Source: Vibrio coralliirubri (GTDB lineage Bacteria > Pseudomonadota > Gammaproteobacteria > Enterobacterales > Vibrionaceae). Taken from it: a stretch of 64,000 bases of DNA. How positions within the stretch are numbered: position 1 is the stretch's first letter; each line of letters starts with the position of its first letter. Both the position numbers and the translations under genes were made by a program. Under the pieces are notes generated by a model, which was given only the letters and a program-made list of their open reading frames with translations, searched no databases and was not told where the DNA came from. Shown here one piece after another: positions 11,371-21,673 of this stretch. The stretch is taken from positions 310,001 through 374,000 of the forward strand of contig NZ_AP025470.1 in the NCBI RefSeq assembly GCF_024347375.1. Direction: 5' to 3'.

Positions 11371-11763
11371 ATGAGCATGCAAGATCCGATTTCGGATATG
11401 CTGACCCGAGTTCGTAACGGTCAGGCAGCAAACAAAGTTGCTGTAAAAATGCCTTCTTCAAAGCTTAAAGTTGCAATTGCTGCATTACTTAAAGCTGAAG
11501 GTTACATCGTAGACTTCGCTGTTAACAGCGAAGCAAAACCTGAGCTAGAAGTTACTCTTAAGTACTTCCAAGCTAAACCTGTAATCGAGCAAATCAAGCG
11601 TGTATCACGTCCTGGTCTAAGAGTTTATAAAAATAAAGACTCTTTACCTACAGTGATGGGTGGTCTTGGTATTGCAGTTGTTTCTACTTCCAAGGGTCTG
11701 ATGTCTGACCGTGCTGCTCGTAAAGCAGGTCTTGGCGGTGAAATCATCTGTTACGTAGCTTAA
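11371..11763 (+). CDS. rpsH: 30S ribosomal protein S8 (spc operon regulator)
   Basis: S8 is a primary 16S rRNA-binding protein and the translational repressor of the spc operon in E. coli. It is 130 residues long, with [20 protein letters not shown] at the start and a C-terminal [28 protein letters not shown]. It lies 29 bp after rpsN. Confidence 0.98.
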   Translation: MSMQDPISDMLTRVRNGQAANKVAVKMPSSKLKVAIAALLKAEGYIVDFAVNSEAKPELEVTLKYFQAKPVIEQIKRVSRPGLRVYKNKDSLPTVMGGLGIAVVSTSKGLMSDRAARKAGLGGEIICYVA

Positions 11764-11773
11764 GGAGTAGATT

Positions 11774-12307
11774 ATGTCTCGTGTTGCTAAAGCACCTGTC
11801 GCTATTCCAGCTGGCGTAGAGGTGAAACTAAACGGCCAAGAAGTTACTGTAAAAGGTAGCAAAGGTGAGCTTACTCGCGTTCTTAACAGCGCCGTAGTTA
11901 TTGCACAGGAAGAAACCAACCTAACTTTCGGTCCGAAAGAAGGTGTTACTAACGCATGGGCACAAGCTGGTACAGCTCGCGCTCTAGTTAATAACATGGT
12001 TGTGGGTGTTACTGAGGGCTTCACTAAGAAGCTAACTCTTAAGGGTGTTGGTTACCGTGCTGCTATGAAAGGCAACTCTGTAGCTCTAACACTTGGTTTT
12101 TCTCACCCAGTAGAGCACGCTCTACCTGAAGGTATTAAAGCTGAGTGCCCTAGCCAAACTGAGATCATCATTACTGGTTGCGATAAGCAAGTAGTAGGTC
12201 AAGTTGCGGCTGACATTCGTTCTTACCGTGCTCCTGAGCCTTACAAAGGCAAAGGTGTTCGTTACGCAGATGAAAATGTGCGTACTAAAGAAGCTAAGAA
12301 GAAGTAA
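11774..12307 (+). CDS. rplF: 50S ribosomal protein L6
   Basis: L6 lies near the factor-binding site and the sarcin-ricin loop. It has 177 residues with two homologous folds. The second contains the signature [14 protein letters not shown] and ends in a Lys-rich tail. spc operon, 10 bp after rpsH. Confidence 0.98.
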   Translation: MSRVAKAPVAIPAGVEVKLNGQEVTVKGSKGELTRVLNSAVVIAQEETNLTFGPKEGVTNAWAQAGTARALVNNMVVGVTEGFTKKLTLKGVGYRAAMKGNSVALTLGFSHPVEHALPEGIKAECPSQTEIIITGCDKQVVGQVAADIRSYRAPEPYKGKGVRYADENVRTKEAKKK

Positions 12308-12316
12308 GGTATCACT

Positions 12317-12670
12317 ATGGATAAGAAAGCATCTCGCATCCGTCGTGCTACACGTGCACGTCGTAAGATTGCAGAACTTGGTGCAACTCGCCTGGTAGTA
12401 CACCGTACTCCTCGCCATGTTTACGCACAAGTTATCGCGGCAAACGGCTCTGAGGTTATCGCAGCTGCTTCTACTGTAGAAAAAGCGATCCGTGAGCAAG
12501 TTAAGAACACTGGTAACGTTGATGCAGCTAAAGCAGTTGGTAAAGCTGTTGCTGAGCGCGCTCTTGAAAAAGGCGTAGCTTCAGTTGCATTCGATCGTTC
12601 TGGTTTCCAATACCACGGTCGAGTAGCGGCGCTAGCAGATTCTGCTCGCGAAGCTGGTCTGAAATTCTAA
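12317..12670 (+). CDS. rplR: 50S ribosomal protein L18
   Basis: L18 binds 5S rRNA with L5 and L25 to form the central protuberance. The 117-residue protein starts [22 protein letters not shown] and ends [15 protein letters not shown], typical of gammaproteobacteria. spc operon. Confidence 0.98.
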   Translation: MDKKASRIRRATRARRKIAELGATRLVVHRTPRHVYAQVIAANGSEVIAAASTVEKAIREQVKNTGNVDAAKAVGKAVAERALEKGVASVAFDRSGFQYHGRVAALADSAREAGLKF

Positions 12671-12684
12671 GGTAGGGTTGGAAG

Positions 12685-13185
12685 ATGGCTAAAGAACAAC
12701 AACAAGCTAATGATTTGCAAGAAAAGCTGATCGCAGTTAACCGTGTATCTAAGACGGTTAAAGGTGGTCGAATCATGAGCTTCACTGCACTAACAGTAGT
12801 TGGTGACGGTAATGGTCGTGTAGGTTTCGGTTACGGCAAAGCTCGTGAAGTACCTGCTGCGATTCAAAAAGCAATGGAAAAAGCGCGTCGTAACATGGTT
12901 ACTGTTGCGCTTAACGAAGGCACTCTTCACCACCCGGTGAAAGGTCGTCATTCGGGCTCTAAAGTTTACATGCAGCCAGCTGCTGAAGGTACAGGTGTTA
13001 TTGCCGGTGGTGCAATGCGTGCCGTACTTGAAGTTGCAGGCGTACATAACGTACTTTCTAAAGCATACGGTTCAACGAACCCTATCAACGTTGTTCGCGC
13101 AACGATTGGTGCTCTAGTAGACGTTAAGTCACCAGAAATGGTTGCTGCTAAACGTGGTCTAACTGTTGAATCTATTTCGGAGTAA
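12685..13185 (+). CDS. rpsE: 30S ribosomal protein S5
   Basis: S5 is at the mRNA entry site and affects decoding fidelity. The 166 residues have the N-terminal double-stranded RNA-binding domain ([31 protein letters not shown]) and the C-terminal domain with [23 protein letters not shown]. spc operon, 7 bp before rpmD. Confidence 0.98.
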
Positions 13186-13192
13186 GCACACG

Positions 13193-13369
13193 ATGGCAAC
13201 TATTAAAGTAACTCAAACTAAAAGCTCAATTGGTCGCCTACCTAAGCACAAAGCGTGTCTTAAAGGTCTAGGTCTTCGTCGCATCAACCATACAGTAGAA
13301 CTTGAAGATACACCGTGCGTACGCGGTATGATCAACAAGGTTTACTACATGGTTAAGATTGAGGAGTAA
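13193..13369 (+). CDS. rpmD: 50S ribosomal protein L30
   Basis: L30 is a small 50S protein. The ATG at 13193 gives 58 residues ([37 protein letters not shown]), the normal length. The start at 13166, inside rpsE, adds unrelated residues and is rejected. spc operon. Confidence 0.97.
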   Translation: MATIKVTQTKSSIGRLPKHKACLKGLGLRRINHTVELEDTPCVRGMINKVYYMVKIEE

Positions 13370-13374
13370 TCAGA

Positions 13375-13809
13375 ATGCGTTTGAATACTCTATCACCGGC
13401 TGCTGGCTCTAAACCTTCTAAGAAGCGTGTAGGTCGTGGTATCGGTTCTGGCCTTGGTAAAACAGGTGGCCGCGGTCACAAAGGTCAAAAGTCACGTTCT
13501 GGCGGCTCTGTTCGTCCAGGTTTTGAAGGCGGTCAAATGCCTCTAAAACAACGTCTACCTAAATTCGGTTTCACTTCTCGTAAGAGCCTAGTGTCTGCTG
13601 AAGTTCGTCTAGCTGAGCTAGCGAAAGTAACAGGTGACGTAGTTGATCTTAACAGCCTTAAAGCTGCTAACGTTATCACTAAGAACATCGAGTTTGTTAA
13701 GATCGTTCTTTCTGGTGACCTAAGCAAAGCTGTGACTGTTAAAGGTCTACGCGTGACTAAAGGCGCTAAAGCTGCAATCGAAGCTGCAGGCGGTAAAATC
13801 GAGGAATAA
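13375..13809 (+). CDS. rplO: 50S ribosomal protein L15
   Basis: L15 is a late-assembly 50S protein that bridges several 23S domains. It has 144 residues with the Gly-rich basic N-terminus [27 protein letters not shown] and the C-terminal [21 protein letters not shown]. It precedes secY by 20 bp. Confidence 0.98.
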   Translation: MRLNTLSPAAGSKPSKKRVGRGIGSGLGKTGGRGHKGQKSRSGGSVRPGFEGGQMPLKQRLPKFGFTSRKSLVSAEVRLAELAKVTGDVVDLNSLKAANVITKNIEFVKIVLSGDLSKAVTVKGLRVTKGAKAAIEAAGGKIEE

Positions 13810-13829
13810 TCTCGAGGAACGAGGTACAG

Positions 13830-15164
13830 ATGGCTAAGAAACCAGGACAAGATTTTCGTAGTGCTCAGAGCGGCTTAAGTGAACTAAAGTCGCGCTTATT
13901 ATTCGTAATTGGTGCACTTTTAGTATTCCGAGCCGGCTCTTTTGTGCCGATCCCTGGTATTGACGCAGCTGTACTTGCCGATTTGTTCGATCAGCAAAAA
14001 GGTACCATCGTAGAAATGTTTAACATGTTCTCCGGTGGTGCTCTTGAGCGTGCATCTATATTAGCATTGGGTATCATGCCGTACATTTCGGCATCGATCG
14101 TAGTCCAATTGCTAACTGTAGTTCATCCAGCGTTAGCGGAACTCAAGAAAGAGGGTGAAGCAGGCCGTCGTAAGATAAGCCAATATACACGCTACGGCAC
14201 GCTTGTACTTGCAACATTCCAAGCTATTGGTATCGCAACAGGCTTACCAAACATGGTCGACAATCTGGTTGTTATCAACCAAACCATGTTTACGCTTATT
14301 GCTACCGTGAGTTTAGTAACTGGTACCATGTTCTTAATGTGGTTAGGTGAACAAATCACTGAGCGAGGAATCGGTAATGGTATTTCCATTCTGATTTTTG
14401 CAGGTATTGTTGCTGGATTGCCTTCTGCAATCGGTCAAACAATCGAGCAAGCGCGTCAAGGTGAATTGCATGTGCTTCTTCTGCTGTTGATTGCTGTATT
14501 GTCTTTTGCTGTTATTTACTTCGTAGTTTTCATGGAACGTGGTCAACGTCGTATCGTCGTTAACTATGCGAAACGTCAACAAGGTCGTAAAGTTTTTGCA
14601 GCACAAAGCTCTCACTTGCCTCTTAAGATTAATATGGCAGGTGTTATTCCAGCGATTTTCGCATCAAGTATTATTTTGTTCCCAGGAACATTAGCGCAGT
14701 GGTTTGGTCAAAATGGTGAAAGCAGCGCGTTCGGTTGGTTAACTGACGTGTCATTAGCTCTTAGCCCAGGTCAACCTTTGTATGTAATGCTTTATGCAGC
14801 AGCTATAATCTTCTTCTGTTTCTTCTATACAGCGTTGGTGTTTAACCCACGTGAAACAGCTGATAACTTGAAGAAGTCTGGTGCATTCGTACCCGGTATC
14901 CGCCCAGGTGAGCAGACAGCGAAATATATCGATAAAGTGATGACTAGACTAACCCTTGCGGGCGCTCTATACATTACTTTTATATGTCTGATTCCTGAGT
15001 TCATGATGGTCGCGTGGAACGTTCGTTTCTACTTTGGCGGCACATCACTACTAATCGTAGTGGTAGTTATCATGGATTTCATGGCACAGGTACAGACTCA
15101 TCTGATGTCACAACAGTATGATTCTGTGTTAAAGAAAGCGAATCTGAAGGGTTACGGCCGTTAA
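13830..15164 (+). CDS. secY: Preprotein translocase subunit SecY
   Basis: SecY is the channel of the SecYEG translocon in the inner membrane. The 444 residues form the expected ten transmembrane segments. They include the N-terminal [27 protein letters not shown] type segment and the cytoplasmic loop [20 protein letters not shown], which contacts SecA and the ribosome. Its place in the spc operon between rplO and rpmJ is the standard one. Confidence 0.98.
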   Translation: MAKKPGQDFRSAQSGLSELKSRLLFVIGALLVFRAGSFVPIPGIDAAVLADLFDQQKGTIVEMFNMFSGGALERASILALGIMPYISASIVVQLLTVVHPALAELKKEGEAGRRKISQYTRYGTLVLATFQAIGIATGLPNMVDNLVVINQTMFTLIATVSLVTGTMFLMWLGEQITERGIGNGISILIFAGIVAGLPSAIGQTIEQARQGELHVLLLLLIAVLSFAVIYFVVFMERGQRRIVVNYAKRQQGRKVFAAQSSHLPLKINMAGVIPAIFASSIILFPGTLAQWFGQNGESSAFGWLTDVSLALSPGQPLYVMLYAAAIIFFCFFYTALVFNPRETADNLKKSGAFVPGIRPGEQTAKYIDKVMTRLTLAGALYITFICLIPEFMMVAWNVRFYFGGTSLLIVVVVIMDFMAQVQTHLMSQQYDSVLKKANLKGYGR

Positions 15165-15205
15165 TTCGGTGGTAACAATTTCGATTCCATTTACGGAGTT
15201 TAGCA

Positions 15206-15319
15206 ATGAAAGTTCGTGCTTCCGTTAAAAAAATCTGCCGTAACTGTAAAGTTATCAAGCGTAACGGTGTCGTTCGCGTGATTTGCAGTGAGCCAAAGCA
15301 TAAGCAACGCCAAGGCTAA
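15206..15319 (+). CDS. rpmJ: 50S ribosomal protein L36, zinc-binding form
   Basis: This 37-residue gene reads [21 protein letters not shown] at its start and ends KHKQRQG. It keeps the zinc ligands C11, C14, C27 and H32, so it is the C+ paralogue. A zinc-free paralogue elsewhere in the genome would be expected to be Zur-controlled, but none is in this window. TACGGAG lies 8 bp before the ATG. It ends the spc operon. Confidence 0.97.
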
Positions 15320-15336
15320 TTAGCAGAAATTTTTAC

Positions 15337-15365
15337 TTGAAATACAAGGTAGAGTCGAGTATATT
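15337..15365 (+). promoter_or_regulatory. alpha operon promoter
   Basis: TTGAAA (15337-15342) and TATATT (15360-15365) are spaced by 17 bp, about 100 bp upstream of rpsM and just after rpmJ. Strong sigma70-type match in the expected place. Confidence 0.75.
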
Positions 15366-15381
15366 CCTCGGCCTACCTTTT
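15346..15381 (+). terminator. Putative spc operon terminator overlapping the alpha promoter
   Basis: AAGGTAG (15346-15352) pairs with CTACCTT (15373-15379), with an inner CGAG/CTCG pair (15356-15359, 15367-15370), and TTTT follows. The stem is interrupted by small bulges. The -10 box of the alpha promoter lies in the loop. Confidence 0.55.
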
Positions 15382-15382
15382 G

Positions 15383-15480
15383 CGTGCAAAAGAAGTAGTA
15401 TGCCGCAGCGTATCCATAACGGGCTTTGCTGCGGATAATTCTTTTATGAACCCCTTAGGAGTGAATAATGGCCCGTATAG
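15383..15480 (+). promoter_or_regulatory. alpha operon leader, probable S4-binding pseudoknot
   Basis: The leader contains the stem CCGCAGC (15403-15409) / GCTGCGG (15428-15434) and further pairing potential up to the rpsM start. In E. coli the corresponding leader folds into a pseudoknot that binds S4 (encoded here by rpsD) and blocks rpsM translation. Position and the strong stem support homology; the pseudoknot itself was not modelled. Confidence 0.6.
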
Positions 15481-15824
15481 CCGGCATTAACATTCCTGAT
15501 CATAAGCATTCTGTAATTGCACTTACTGCAATCTACGGTATCGGTAAAACTCGCTCTCAAGCTATTCTAGCTGAAGTGGGTATTGCTGAAGATGCTAAGA
15601 TCAGTGAACTAACTGAAGAGCAGATCGATCAACTGCGTGATGGTGTAGCTAAGTACACTGTAGAAGGTGATCTACGTCGTGAAGTATCGATGAACATCAA
15701 GCGTCTTATGGACCTTGGCTGTTACCGCGGTCTTCGTCATCGTCGCAGTCTACCACTACGTGGACAGCGTACTAAAACCAACGCTCGCACCCGTAAGGGT
15801 CCGCGCAAGCCGATCAAGAAATAG
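15468..15824 (+). CDS. rpsM: 30S ribosomal protein S13
   Basis: S13 is in the 30S head, contacts P-site tRNA and bridges to L5. It has 118 residues starting [30 protein letters not shown], with the basic tail ending [13 protein letters not shown]. First gene of the alpha operon; ATG start with TAGGAG upstream. Confidence 0.98.
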   Translation: MARIAGINIPDHKHSVIALTAIYGIGKTRSQAILAEVGIAEDAKISELTEEQIDQLRDGVAKYTVEGDLRREVSMNIKRLMDLGCYRGLRHRRSLPLRGQRTKTNARTRKGPRKPIKK

Positions 15825-15837
15825 TCGGATAAGGTAG

Positions 15838-16233
<396 letters not shown>

Positions 16234-16264
16234 GTTTCGTTTCTAGGAATATTGGAGAAAGATC

Positions 16265-16885
16265 ATGGCAAGATATTTGGGTCCTAAGCTGAAGCTTAGC
16301 CGTCGCGAAGGTACTGACTTATTCCTTAAGTCTGGTGTCCGTGCGATCGATACCAAGTGTAAAATTGATAACGCACCAGGTGTACACGGCGCTCGTCGCG
16401 GTCGTCTATCTGAGTATGGCGTTCAGCTTCGTGAGAAGCAAAAAGTTCGTCGTATCTACGGCGTTCTAGAAAAACAATTCCGCAACTACTACAAAGAAGC
16501 TGCACGTCTTAAAGGCAACACAGGTGCAAACCTGCTTCAGCTTCTTGAAGGTCGTCTTGATAACGTAGTTTACCGTATGGGCTTTGGCGCTACTCGTGCT
16601 GAATCTCGTCAACTAGTTAGCCACAAGTCTATTCTAGTTAACGGTAAAGTTGTAAACGTTCCTTCTTTCAAAGTAGCGGCAAACGACGTTGTTTCTATCC
16701 GCGAGAAAGCTAAACAGCAATCTCGTATTAAAGCGGCTCTAGAAGTTGCTGAACAACGTGAAAAGCCAACTTGGATTGAAGTAGATGCTGGCAAAATGGA
16801 AGGTACATTCAAGCGTATGCCTGAGCGTTCTGACCTATCAGCTGACATCAATGAACACTTGATCGTCGAACTTTACTCTAAGTAA
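16265..16885 (+). CDS. rpsD: 30S ribosomal protein S4 (alpha operon regulator)
   Basis: S4 starts 16S rRNA assembly and, in E. coli, represses the alpha operon through its leader. The 206 residues start [21 protein letters not shown] and hold the S4 RNA-binding fold ([37 protein letters not shown]). 22 bp before rpoA. Confidence 0.98.
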   Translation: MARYLGPKLKLSRREGTDLFLKSGVRAIDTKCKIDNAPGVHGARRGRLSEYGVQLREKQKVRRIYGVLEKQFRNYYKEAARLKGNTGANLLQLLEGRLDNVVYRMGFGATRAESRQLVSHKSILVNGKVVNVPSFKVAANDVVSIREKAKQQSRIKAALEVAEQREKPTWIEVDAGKMEGTFKRMPERSDLSADINEHLIVELYSK

Positions 16886-16907
16886 GGTTAAAAAAAGAGA
16901 GGACACA

Positions 16908-17900
16908 ATGCAGGGTTCTGTAACAGAATTTCTTAAGCCGCGTCTTGTTGACATTGAACAGATCAATACGACACACGCGAAAGTAACTCTTGAGCCATTA
17001 GAGCGCGGTTTCGGCCACACTCTAGGTAATGCTCTTCGCCGCATTCTTCTATCTTCTATGCCGGGTTGTGCCGTAACAGAAGTTGAAATTGAAGGTGTGC
17101 TACACGAATACAGCACTAAAGAAGGCGTTCAGGAAGATATCCTGGAAATCCTTCTAAACCTTAAAGGTTTGGCTGTACGCGTTGCTGAAGGCAAAGATGA
17201 AGTGTTTATTACACTGAACAAATCAGGCTCAGGCCCTGTTGTTGCAGGTGACATCACCCACGATGGTGATGTAGAGATCGCTAACCCTGAGCACGTAATT
17301 TGTCACCTAACGGATGACAACGCTGAGATCGCTATGCGTATCAAAGTAGAACGTGGTCGTGGTTACGTTCCAGCTTCAGCTCGTATCCATACTGAAGAAG
17401 ATGAGCGTCCTATCGGTCGTCTACTAGTTGACGCTACTTACAGCCCGGTTGATAAAATCGCTTACGCTGTAGAAGCGGCACGTGTAGAACAACGTACTGA
17501 TTTAGACAAGCTTGTTATCGATATGGAAACGAACGGTACTCTAGAACCTGAGGAAGCAATCCGTCGTGCAGCTACAATTTTAGCTGAACAACTGGATGCG
17601 TTCGTAGATCTTCGTGATGTACGTGTACCTGAGGAGAAGGAAGAGAAGCCAGAATTCGATCCTATCCTACTACGTCCTGTAGACGATCTTGAACTAACAG
17701 TTCGCTCTGCTAACTGTTTGAAAGCAGAAGCGATTCACTACATCGGTGATCTTGTACAGCGCACTGAGGTTGAGCTACTTAAAACGCCAAACCTTGGTAA
17801 GAAATCTCTTACAGAGATTAAAGATGTGCTTGCTTCACGTGGTCTTTCTCTAGGCATGCGTCTAGAAAACTGGCCACCAGCGTCAATCGCTGAAGATTAA
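16908..17900 (+). CDS. rpoA: RNA polymerase subunit alpha
   Basis: Alpha dimerises to nucleate core RNA polymerase, and its C-terminal domain contacts UP elements and activators. The 330 residues include the N-terminal assembly domain ([27 protein letters not shown]) and a linker near 235. The C-terminal domain keeps the [27 protein letters not shown] helix with the DNA-contacting Arg and Asn. alpha operon, before rplQ. Confidence 0.98.
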   Translation: MQGSVTEFLKPRLVDIEQINTTHAKVTLEPLERGFGHTLGNALRRILLSSMPGCAVTEVEIEGVLHEYSTKEGVQEDILEILLNLKGLAVRVAEGKDEVFITLNKSGSGPVVAGDITHDGDVEIANPEHVICHLTDDNAEIAMRIKVERGRGYVPASARIHTEEDERPIGRLLVDATYSPVDKIAYAVEAARVEQRTDLDKLVIDMETNGTLEPEEAIRRAATILAEQLDAFVDLRDVRVPEEKEEKPEFDPILLRPVDDLELTVRSANCLKAEAIHYIGDLVQRTEVELLKTPNLGKKSLTEIKDVLASRGLSLGMRLENWPPASIAED

Positions 17901-17924
17901 TCGAAAAGTTAGAAGGATTAGGTC

Positions 17925-18305
17925 ATGCGCCATCGTAAAAGTGGTCGTCAACTCAACCGCAACAGCAGTCATCGCAAAGCGATGTTCAGCAACATGGCTA
18001 GCTCTCTTGTTCGTCACGAAGTTATTAAAACTACCGTGCCTAAAGCAAAAGAACTACGTCGCGTAATTGAGCCATTGATTACCCTAGCTAAGACAGACAG
18101 TGTTGCTAACCGTCGTCTTGCATTTGCTCGCACTCGTGATAACGAAGTTGTGGCAAAACTATTTAATGAACTAGGCCCGCGTTTCGCGGCTCGCCAAGGT
18201 GGTTACACTCGCATTCTTAAATGTGGTTTCCGTACTGGTGATAAAGCTCCAATGGCTTACATTGAGCTTGTAGACCGCCCAGCTGCTGAAGAAGCTGCTG
18301 AGTAA
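17925..18305 (+). CDS. rplQ: 50S ribosomal protein L17
   Basis: L17 lies near the tunnel exit. It has 126 residues, starting [25 protein letters not shown]. It is the last gene of the alpha operon and is followed by a strong terminator 21 bp after the stop. Confidence 0.98.
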   Translation: MRHRKSGRQLNRNSSHRKAMFSNMASSLVRHEVIKTTVPKAKELRRVIEPLITLAKTDSVANRRLAFARTRDNEVVAKLFNELGPRFAARQGGYTRILKCGFRTGDKAPMAYIELVDRPAAEEAAE

Positions 18306-18326
18306 TCTATACTAGATTCTTAATAC

Positions 18327-18356
18327 AAAAGCCGAGCATTAGCTCGGCTTTTTTGT
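18327..18356 (+). terminator. Terminator of the alpha operon
   Basis: AAGCCGAGC and GCTCGGCTT (18329-18337, 18342-18350) form a 9-bp stem with a 4-nt loop, followed by TTTTTT. Confidence 0.93.
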
Positions 18357-18442
18357 GTCTGTAGAACAAGGAAAAGATAATAGAAATTGCACCATGATGT
18401 TTGGCATTTTTTGCTTGTCTTGTCTGCGCCATTTTTCAAAAA

Positions 18443-18637
<195 letters not shown>

Positions 18638-18657
18638 AAATATCTTTTGTTCCGCGC

Positions 18658-18683
18658 ACAAAAAAGAGCACCGAAGTGCCCTT
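18658..18683 (-). terminator. Terminator of the DUF2780-like lipoprotein gene
   Basis: Read on the minus strand, AAGGGCAC and GTGCTCTT (18676-18683, 18664-18671) pair with one G-T around a TTCG loop and run into TTTTTT. It lies about 35 bp after the stop. Confidence 0.85.
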
Positions 18684-18717
18684 ATCAAATTTTAAGCTAG
18701 CTATTAATAACTAACGC

Positions 18718-19212
18718 TTATTGCCATATAGCTGAAAGTGAATCCATCAGGCCGCTCGTTGCACCTTGTGACTGCAGTGCTTGAAGAATAATTGGCGAAA
18801 ATGTTGTAACCATTGATGGATCCATACCTAATCCAGAAAATGCACTTTCAACGGCACCTTGTGAGCTTAGTAGCGATGATAGACCCGTAGACTCAAGGCT
18901 CGACATACCCGGAATTAGTGTCGCGAGTTCTTTGTTGTCGGCTGTGCCAAGTGAGTTTTGTGCAAGGGCCAACATTGAACCAATACCGCCAACTGCTTGG
19001 TCGCTGGTAACAGAAGCTTGGTCAGCTACCGTATCCACTAGTGGCGTTGTTTCGTTCTGCTGAGACCACATATTCACTGCTGCCATTAGTGCAGTTTGTG
19101 ATAGTTGGGAATAGTTGGTATCTGATGATGAACTGGTTTGTTCAGAGTCGCTCGTGCTAGCGCAAGAGACAACAGCAAGGCTGCTTAAAACTGTGATGAG
19201 TACTTTCTTCAT
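18718..19212 (-). CDS. Small lipoprotein, DUF2780-like (VcgC/VcgE type)
   Basis: The 164-residue product has a short signal peptide ending in the lipobox VVSC, so C17 should be lipidated. A Ser/Thr/Gln-rich linker follows, then a Gly/Ser/Leu-rich helical domain (GGIGSMLALAQNSLG, LIPGMSSLESTGLSSLLSSQG). The repeated hydrophobic Gly-Leu-Ser pattern resembles the DUF2780 family of vibrios, whose function is unknown. It is monocistronic, with its own terminator, and lies downstream of the fklB terminator. Family assignment is from memory of the pattern and is moderate; the lipoprotein prediction is firm. Confidence 0.65.
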   Translation of the reverse strand: MKKVLITVLSSLAVVSCASTSDSEQTSSSSDTNYSQLSQTALMAAVNMWSQQNETTPLVDTVADQASVTSDQAVGGIGSMLALAQNSLGTADNKELATLIPGMSSLESTGLSSLLSSQGAVESAFSGLGMDPSMVTTFSPIILQALQSQGATSGLMDSLSAIWQ

Positions 19213-19255
19213 TATTCGTCCTTAAGTAATAAAGTAATTTACTCTTTCACTATAA

Positions 19256-19287
19256 ACGAAAAACGGCGATGTAGTCACATCGCCGTT
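19256..19287 (-). terminator. Terminator of fklB
   Basis: A perfect 11-bp inverted repeat AACGGCGATGT (19262-19272) / ACATCGCCGTT (19277-19287) is followed, on the minus strand, by TTTTTCGTTT. It ends the fklB transcript before the lipoprotein gene. Confidence 0.85.
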
Positions 19288-19346
19288 GGATTATTTCAAT
19301 TTTATTTGCCTATAGTATTTTGTTTTACTAAAGGTTTTTATAAAAA

Positions 19347-19967
19347 TTAAAGAATTGCTAGAAGTTCTACTTCAAATACTAGAGCAGCAAATGGTGGGAT
19401 TGCAGCACCTGCACCACGCTCACCGTATGCTAGATCTTGAGGGATGTATAGCTTCCACTTAGAGCCAACAGGCATCATTTGTAGAGCTTGTACCCAACCT
19501 TGAATTACGCCAGTTACTGGGAATTCAGCAGGTTGACCGCGAGATACAGAGCTGTCGAAAACAGTACCGTCAGTTAGTTCGCCGTGGTAGTGAACACGTA
19601 CTTGCTTGTCTGCAGTTGGGATTTCGCCAGTACCTTCAGTTAGTACTTCGTACTGAAGACCAGACTCAAGAACCGTTACTTCTGAACGAAGAGCGTTGTC
19701 AGCTAGGAAAGCTTCGCCGTCAGCAGCAGCAGCTTTAGCTAGTTCTTGACGTGCAGCTTCACCACGAGTGTGTAGCTCTTGTAGTGCGTTGTTGATTTCG
19801 TCAACTTCGATAGCTGGCATGTCGCCAACTAGAGCTGTTGCGATACCAGCAGCGATTGCGTCAACGTTTAGGCCTTCAAGACCAGAACCTGCAAGTTGTT
19901 GGCCCATTTGTAGACCGATACCGTAGCTAGCTTTTTGCTCTACAGTTTCAAATTTTACTTCAGACAT
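19347..19967 (-). CDS. fklB: FKBP-type peptidyl-prolyl cis-trans isomerase (FKBP22)
   Basis: This enzyme isomerises Xaa-Pro bonds and acts as a folding helper. The 206 residues match E. coli FklB in length. There is an N-terminal helical dimerisation domain ([21 protein letters not shown]) and a C-terminal FKBP domain with [39 protein letters not shown] and [24 protein letters not shown]. There is no signal peptide, so it is cytoplasmic. It is divergent from the OapA/YtfB-like gene; E. coli also has fklB next to ytfB. Confidence 0.95.
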   Translation of the reverse strand: MSEVKFETVEQKASYGIGLQMGQQLAGSGLEGLNVDAIAAGIATALVGDMPAIEVDEINNALQELHTRGEAARQELAKAAAADGEAFLADNALRSEVTVLESGLQYEVLTEGTGEIPTADKQVRVHYHGELTDGTVFDSSVSRGQPAEFPVTGVIQGWVQALQMMPVGSKWKLYIPQDLAYGERGAGAAIPPFAALVFEVELLAIL

Positions 19968-20180
19968 GAAAAGTCACTCTTTTTGTCAGTACGAAAAGGG
20001 TAAGAATACCAGTATTAGCAGCGTGAAGAAACGGCTAGTCCCTGATCACTTGCGCTTTACCGTGCCCAAATCACAGCCATGTCAATTTTCTCGCTTTGGG
20101 CCTTGTTGTGACGGAAAGATCTATACTGTTGGTACTTTGGTTTTTATACTGTAGTTATTCAATGTATAGGACGCAGTGGT

Positions 20181-20765
20181 ATGAATCGTCGTCAAAAGAA
20201 AAAACAGAAAGTTGACCACTTAGCAGAATTCAAGGATCGACTGAATCAGGTCAAAGAGAAATTGAGTTCGATCGATGTGAAGAAAATGAAAACCTCAACA
20301 GCGAAAACTTGGGGCTCATTGCCGAAGTTACACCAAAGACTGTTGATGGTGATTTCTCCGATCGTACTGATATTACTTTTTGTGCCGCTACCAGAACCTA
20401 AAGTAGACACAGCTCCAACAACATCGCGTGTTGAGCTTGAAATAAACACCGTCGGCTTAAGCGAACAGCAAAATGCCAAGAGCAGTTCATCAGAACCGAG
20501 TAACAAAAATTGGCAGGAGTACCTTGTTAAGCAAGGGGATACGTTAGCGCAGGTTTTTCGAAACAACGATTTGCCATTGTCTGACTTGAATGCGTTAGTG
20601 CGTATTGAAGGTGCAGATAAGCCACTCAGTCAGATTCGTAAAGGCCAGCTGGTTCGTTTCAAACTTGCTGAAACTGGGCAGTTGGACATTCTTCAGCTAG
20701 AGAAAGGCGACACTTCGGTGATGTTCTTCCGCTTATCCGATGGTGGCTTTGGTCGCAGTAAGTAG
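20181..20765 (+). CDS. OapA/YtfB-like cell-envelope protein with LysM-like domain
   Basis: The 194-residue protein has a long, very basic cytoplasmic N-terminus (RRQKKKQK) and one transmembrane helix near residues 55-70 (LLMVISPIVLILLFVPLP). A Ser-rich linker leads to a C-terminal LysM-like OapA domain (WQEYLVKQGDTLAQVFRNNDLPLSDLNALVRIEG...LSQIRKGQLVRFKL). The same design is seen in E. coli YtfB, a septum-associated glycan-binding protein encoded beside fklB, and in Haemophilus OapA. It probably binds peptidoglycan strands in the periplasm. Synteny with fklB supports orthology to YtfB; the division role is inferred. Confidence 0.8.
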   Translation: MNRRQKKKQKVDHLAEFKDRLNQVKEKLSSIDVKKMKTSTAKTWGSLPKLHQRLLMVISPIVLILLFVPLPEPKVDTAPTTSRVELEINTVGLSEQQNAKSSSSEPSNKNWQEYLVKQGDTLAQVFRNNDLPLSDLNALVRIEGADKPLSQIRKGQLVRFKLAETGQLDILQLEKGDTSVMFFRLSDGGFGRSK

Positions 20766-20817
20766 ATGAATAGTGAGCCTGAGTTAAAGCGCTTCACCAT
20801 ACACAGATAAACGATAG

Positions 20818-20849
20818 AAAAGAGCTAAGCATTAGCTCTTTTTTTTGGT
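20818..20849. terminator. Bidirectional terminator
   Basis: AAAGAGCTAA and TTAGCTCTTT pair around GCA and continue into Ts on the + strand and As on the left, so it serves both convergent genes. The stop codon of the minus-strand EamA gene (20825-20827) lies inside the stem. Confidence 0.88.
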
Positions 20850-21673
20850 CGCTTGAAAGGGGCGAGTGGCAAGATGATAAGCATGATTCCGATAAAGGTT
20901 AATGTATCCGGAATCTCATCGAACCATATTGCACCTATTAGCGCGACAAACACCAATCCTGAATACTCAGCCAAGGCAATTTGGCTAGAGTGTGCCTTTT
21001 GGTAGGCAGCAACCGCAAGGCCGTTGTAGCTCAATATGAGTGTTGCACTCAGGGCTATGTATCCCAAGTGACCCAAAGACACCAGCTGCCAGTATAAGAA
21101 GCACAATACCAATGATGCTGGAATGGAGAATAAGGTTGTCCACCACAGCGTTGTGAAGACGGTTTGTTCACTAGGAAGCCTTCTTACGAGTACATTAAAT
21201 AGCGCGAGAGTGAGTGCTGTCCCCAAAGCAAACAATGCTGCCCAATGAAATTGCGATGGTCTCAAGACAATCAATGCGCCAATAAAACCTATGGTTGTGG
21301 CGATAACCTTGCCGAGTGCCGGTTTCTCTTTCAATAGCAACATTGAGAGCGGCAACATCAGTAAAGGCGCGACATAAAATACTGCGTTGGCGGTTGCTAA
21401 AGACAAGTGAGTGATCGCGACCACCATACATCCACTGCCAATCAGAATTAACTGACCTCGAATGAAGGTTACCTTAGCCTGCTGTAAGCGTCGTTGTTCT
21501 TTTTTCTGCTGAAGCCACAAAGGGGTGATGATGAGCAGAGATATCAACTGTCGGAAAAAAATATACTGCAAGGGCGGTACTTCGCCATTTAACAGCTTTA
21601 CCGCTACGTCGGAAAGCGAGGCAAACAAGTTGCCCGCAACCAGCAATAGAATACCGGCAGTGATATTCGTCAT
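20825..21673 (-). CDS. EamA/DMT-superfamily transporter
   Basis: A 282-residue inner-membrane protein with about ten hydrophobic helices arranged as two EamA repeats. The first ends near ...TTIGFIGALIVLRPSQ and the second near ...FIGIMLIILPLAPFKRPKKR, with a basic cytoplasmic tail. EamA exporters move metabolites such as amino acids or nucleotides; the substrate cannot be read from sequence. Its start overlaps the stop of the upstream GNAT gene by one base (TAATG), so the two are translationally coupled. Confidence 0.85.
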   Translation of the reverse strand: MTNITAGILLLVAGNLFASLSDVAVKLLNGEVPPLQYIFFRQLISLLIITPLWLQQKKEQRRLQQAKVTFIRGQLILIGSGCMVVAITHLSLATANAVFYVAPLLMLPLSMLLLKEKPALGKVIATTIGFIGALIVLRPSQFHWAALFALGTALTLALFNVLVRRLPSEQTVFTTLWWTTLFSIPASLVLCFLYWQLVSLGHLGYIALSATLILSYNGLAVAAYQKAHSSQIALAEYSGLVFVALIGAIWFDEIPDTLTFIGIMLIILPLAPFKRPKKRANA

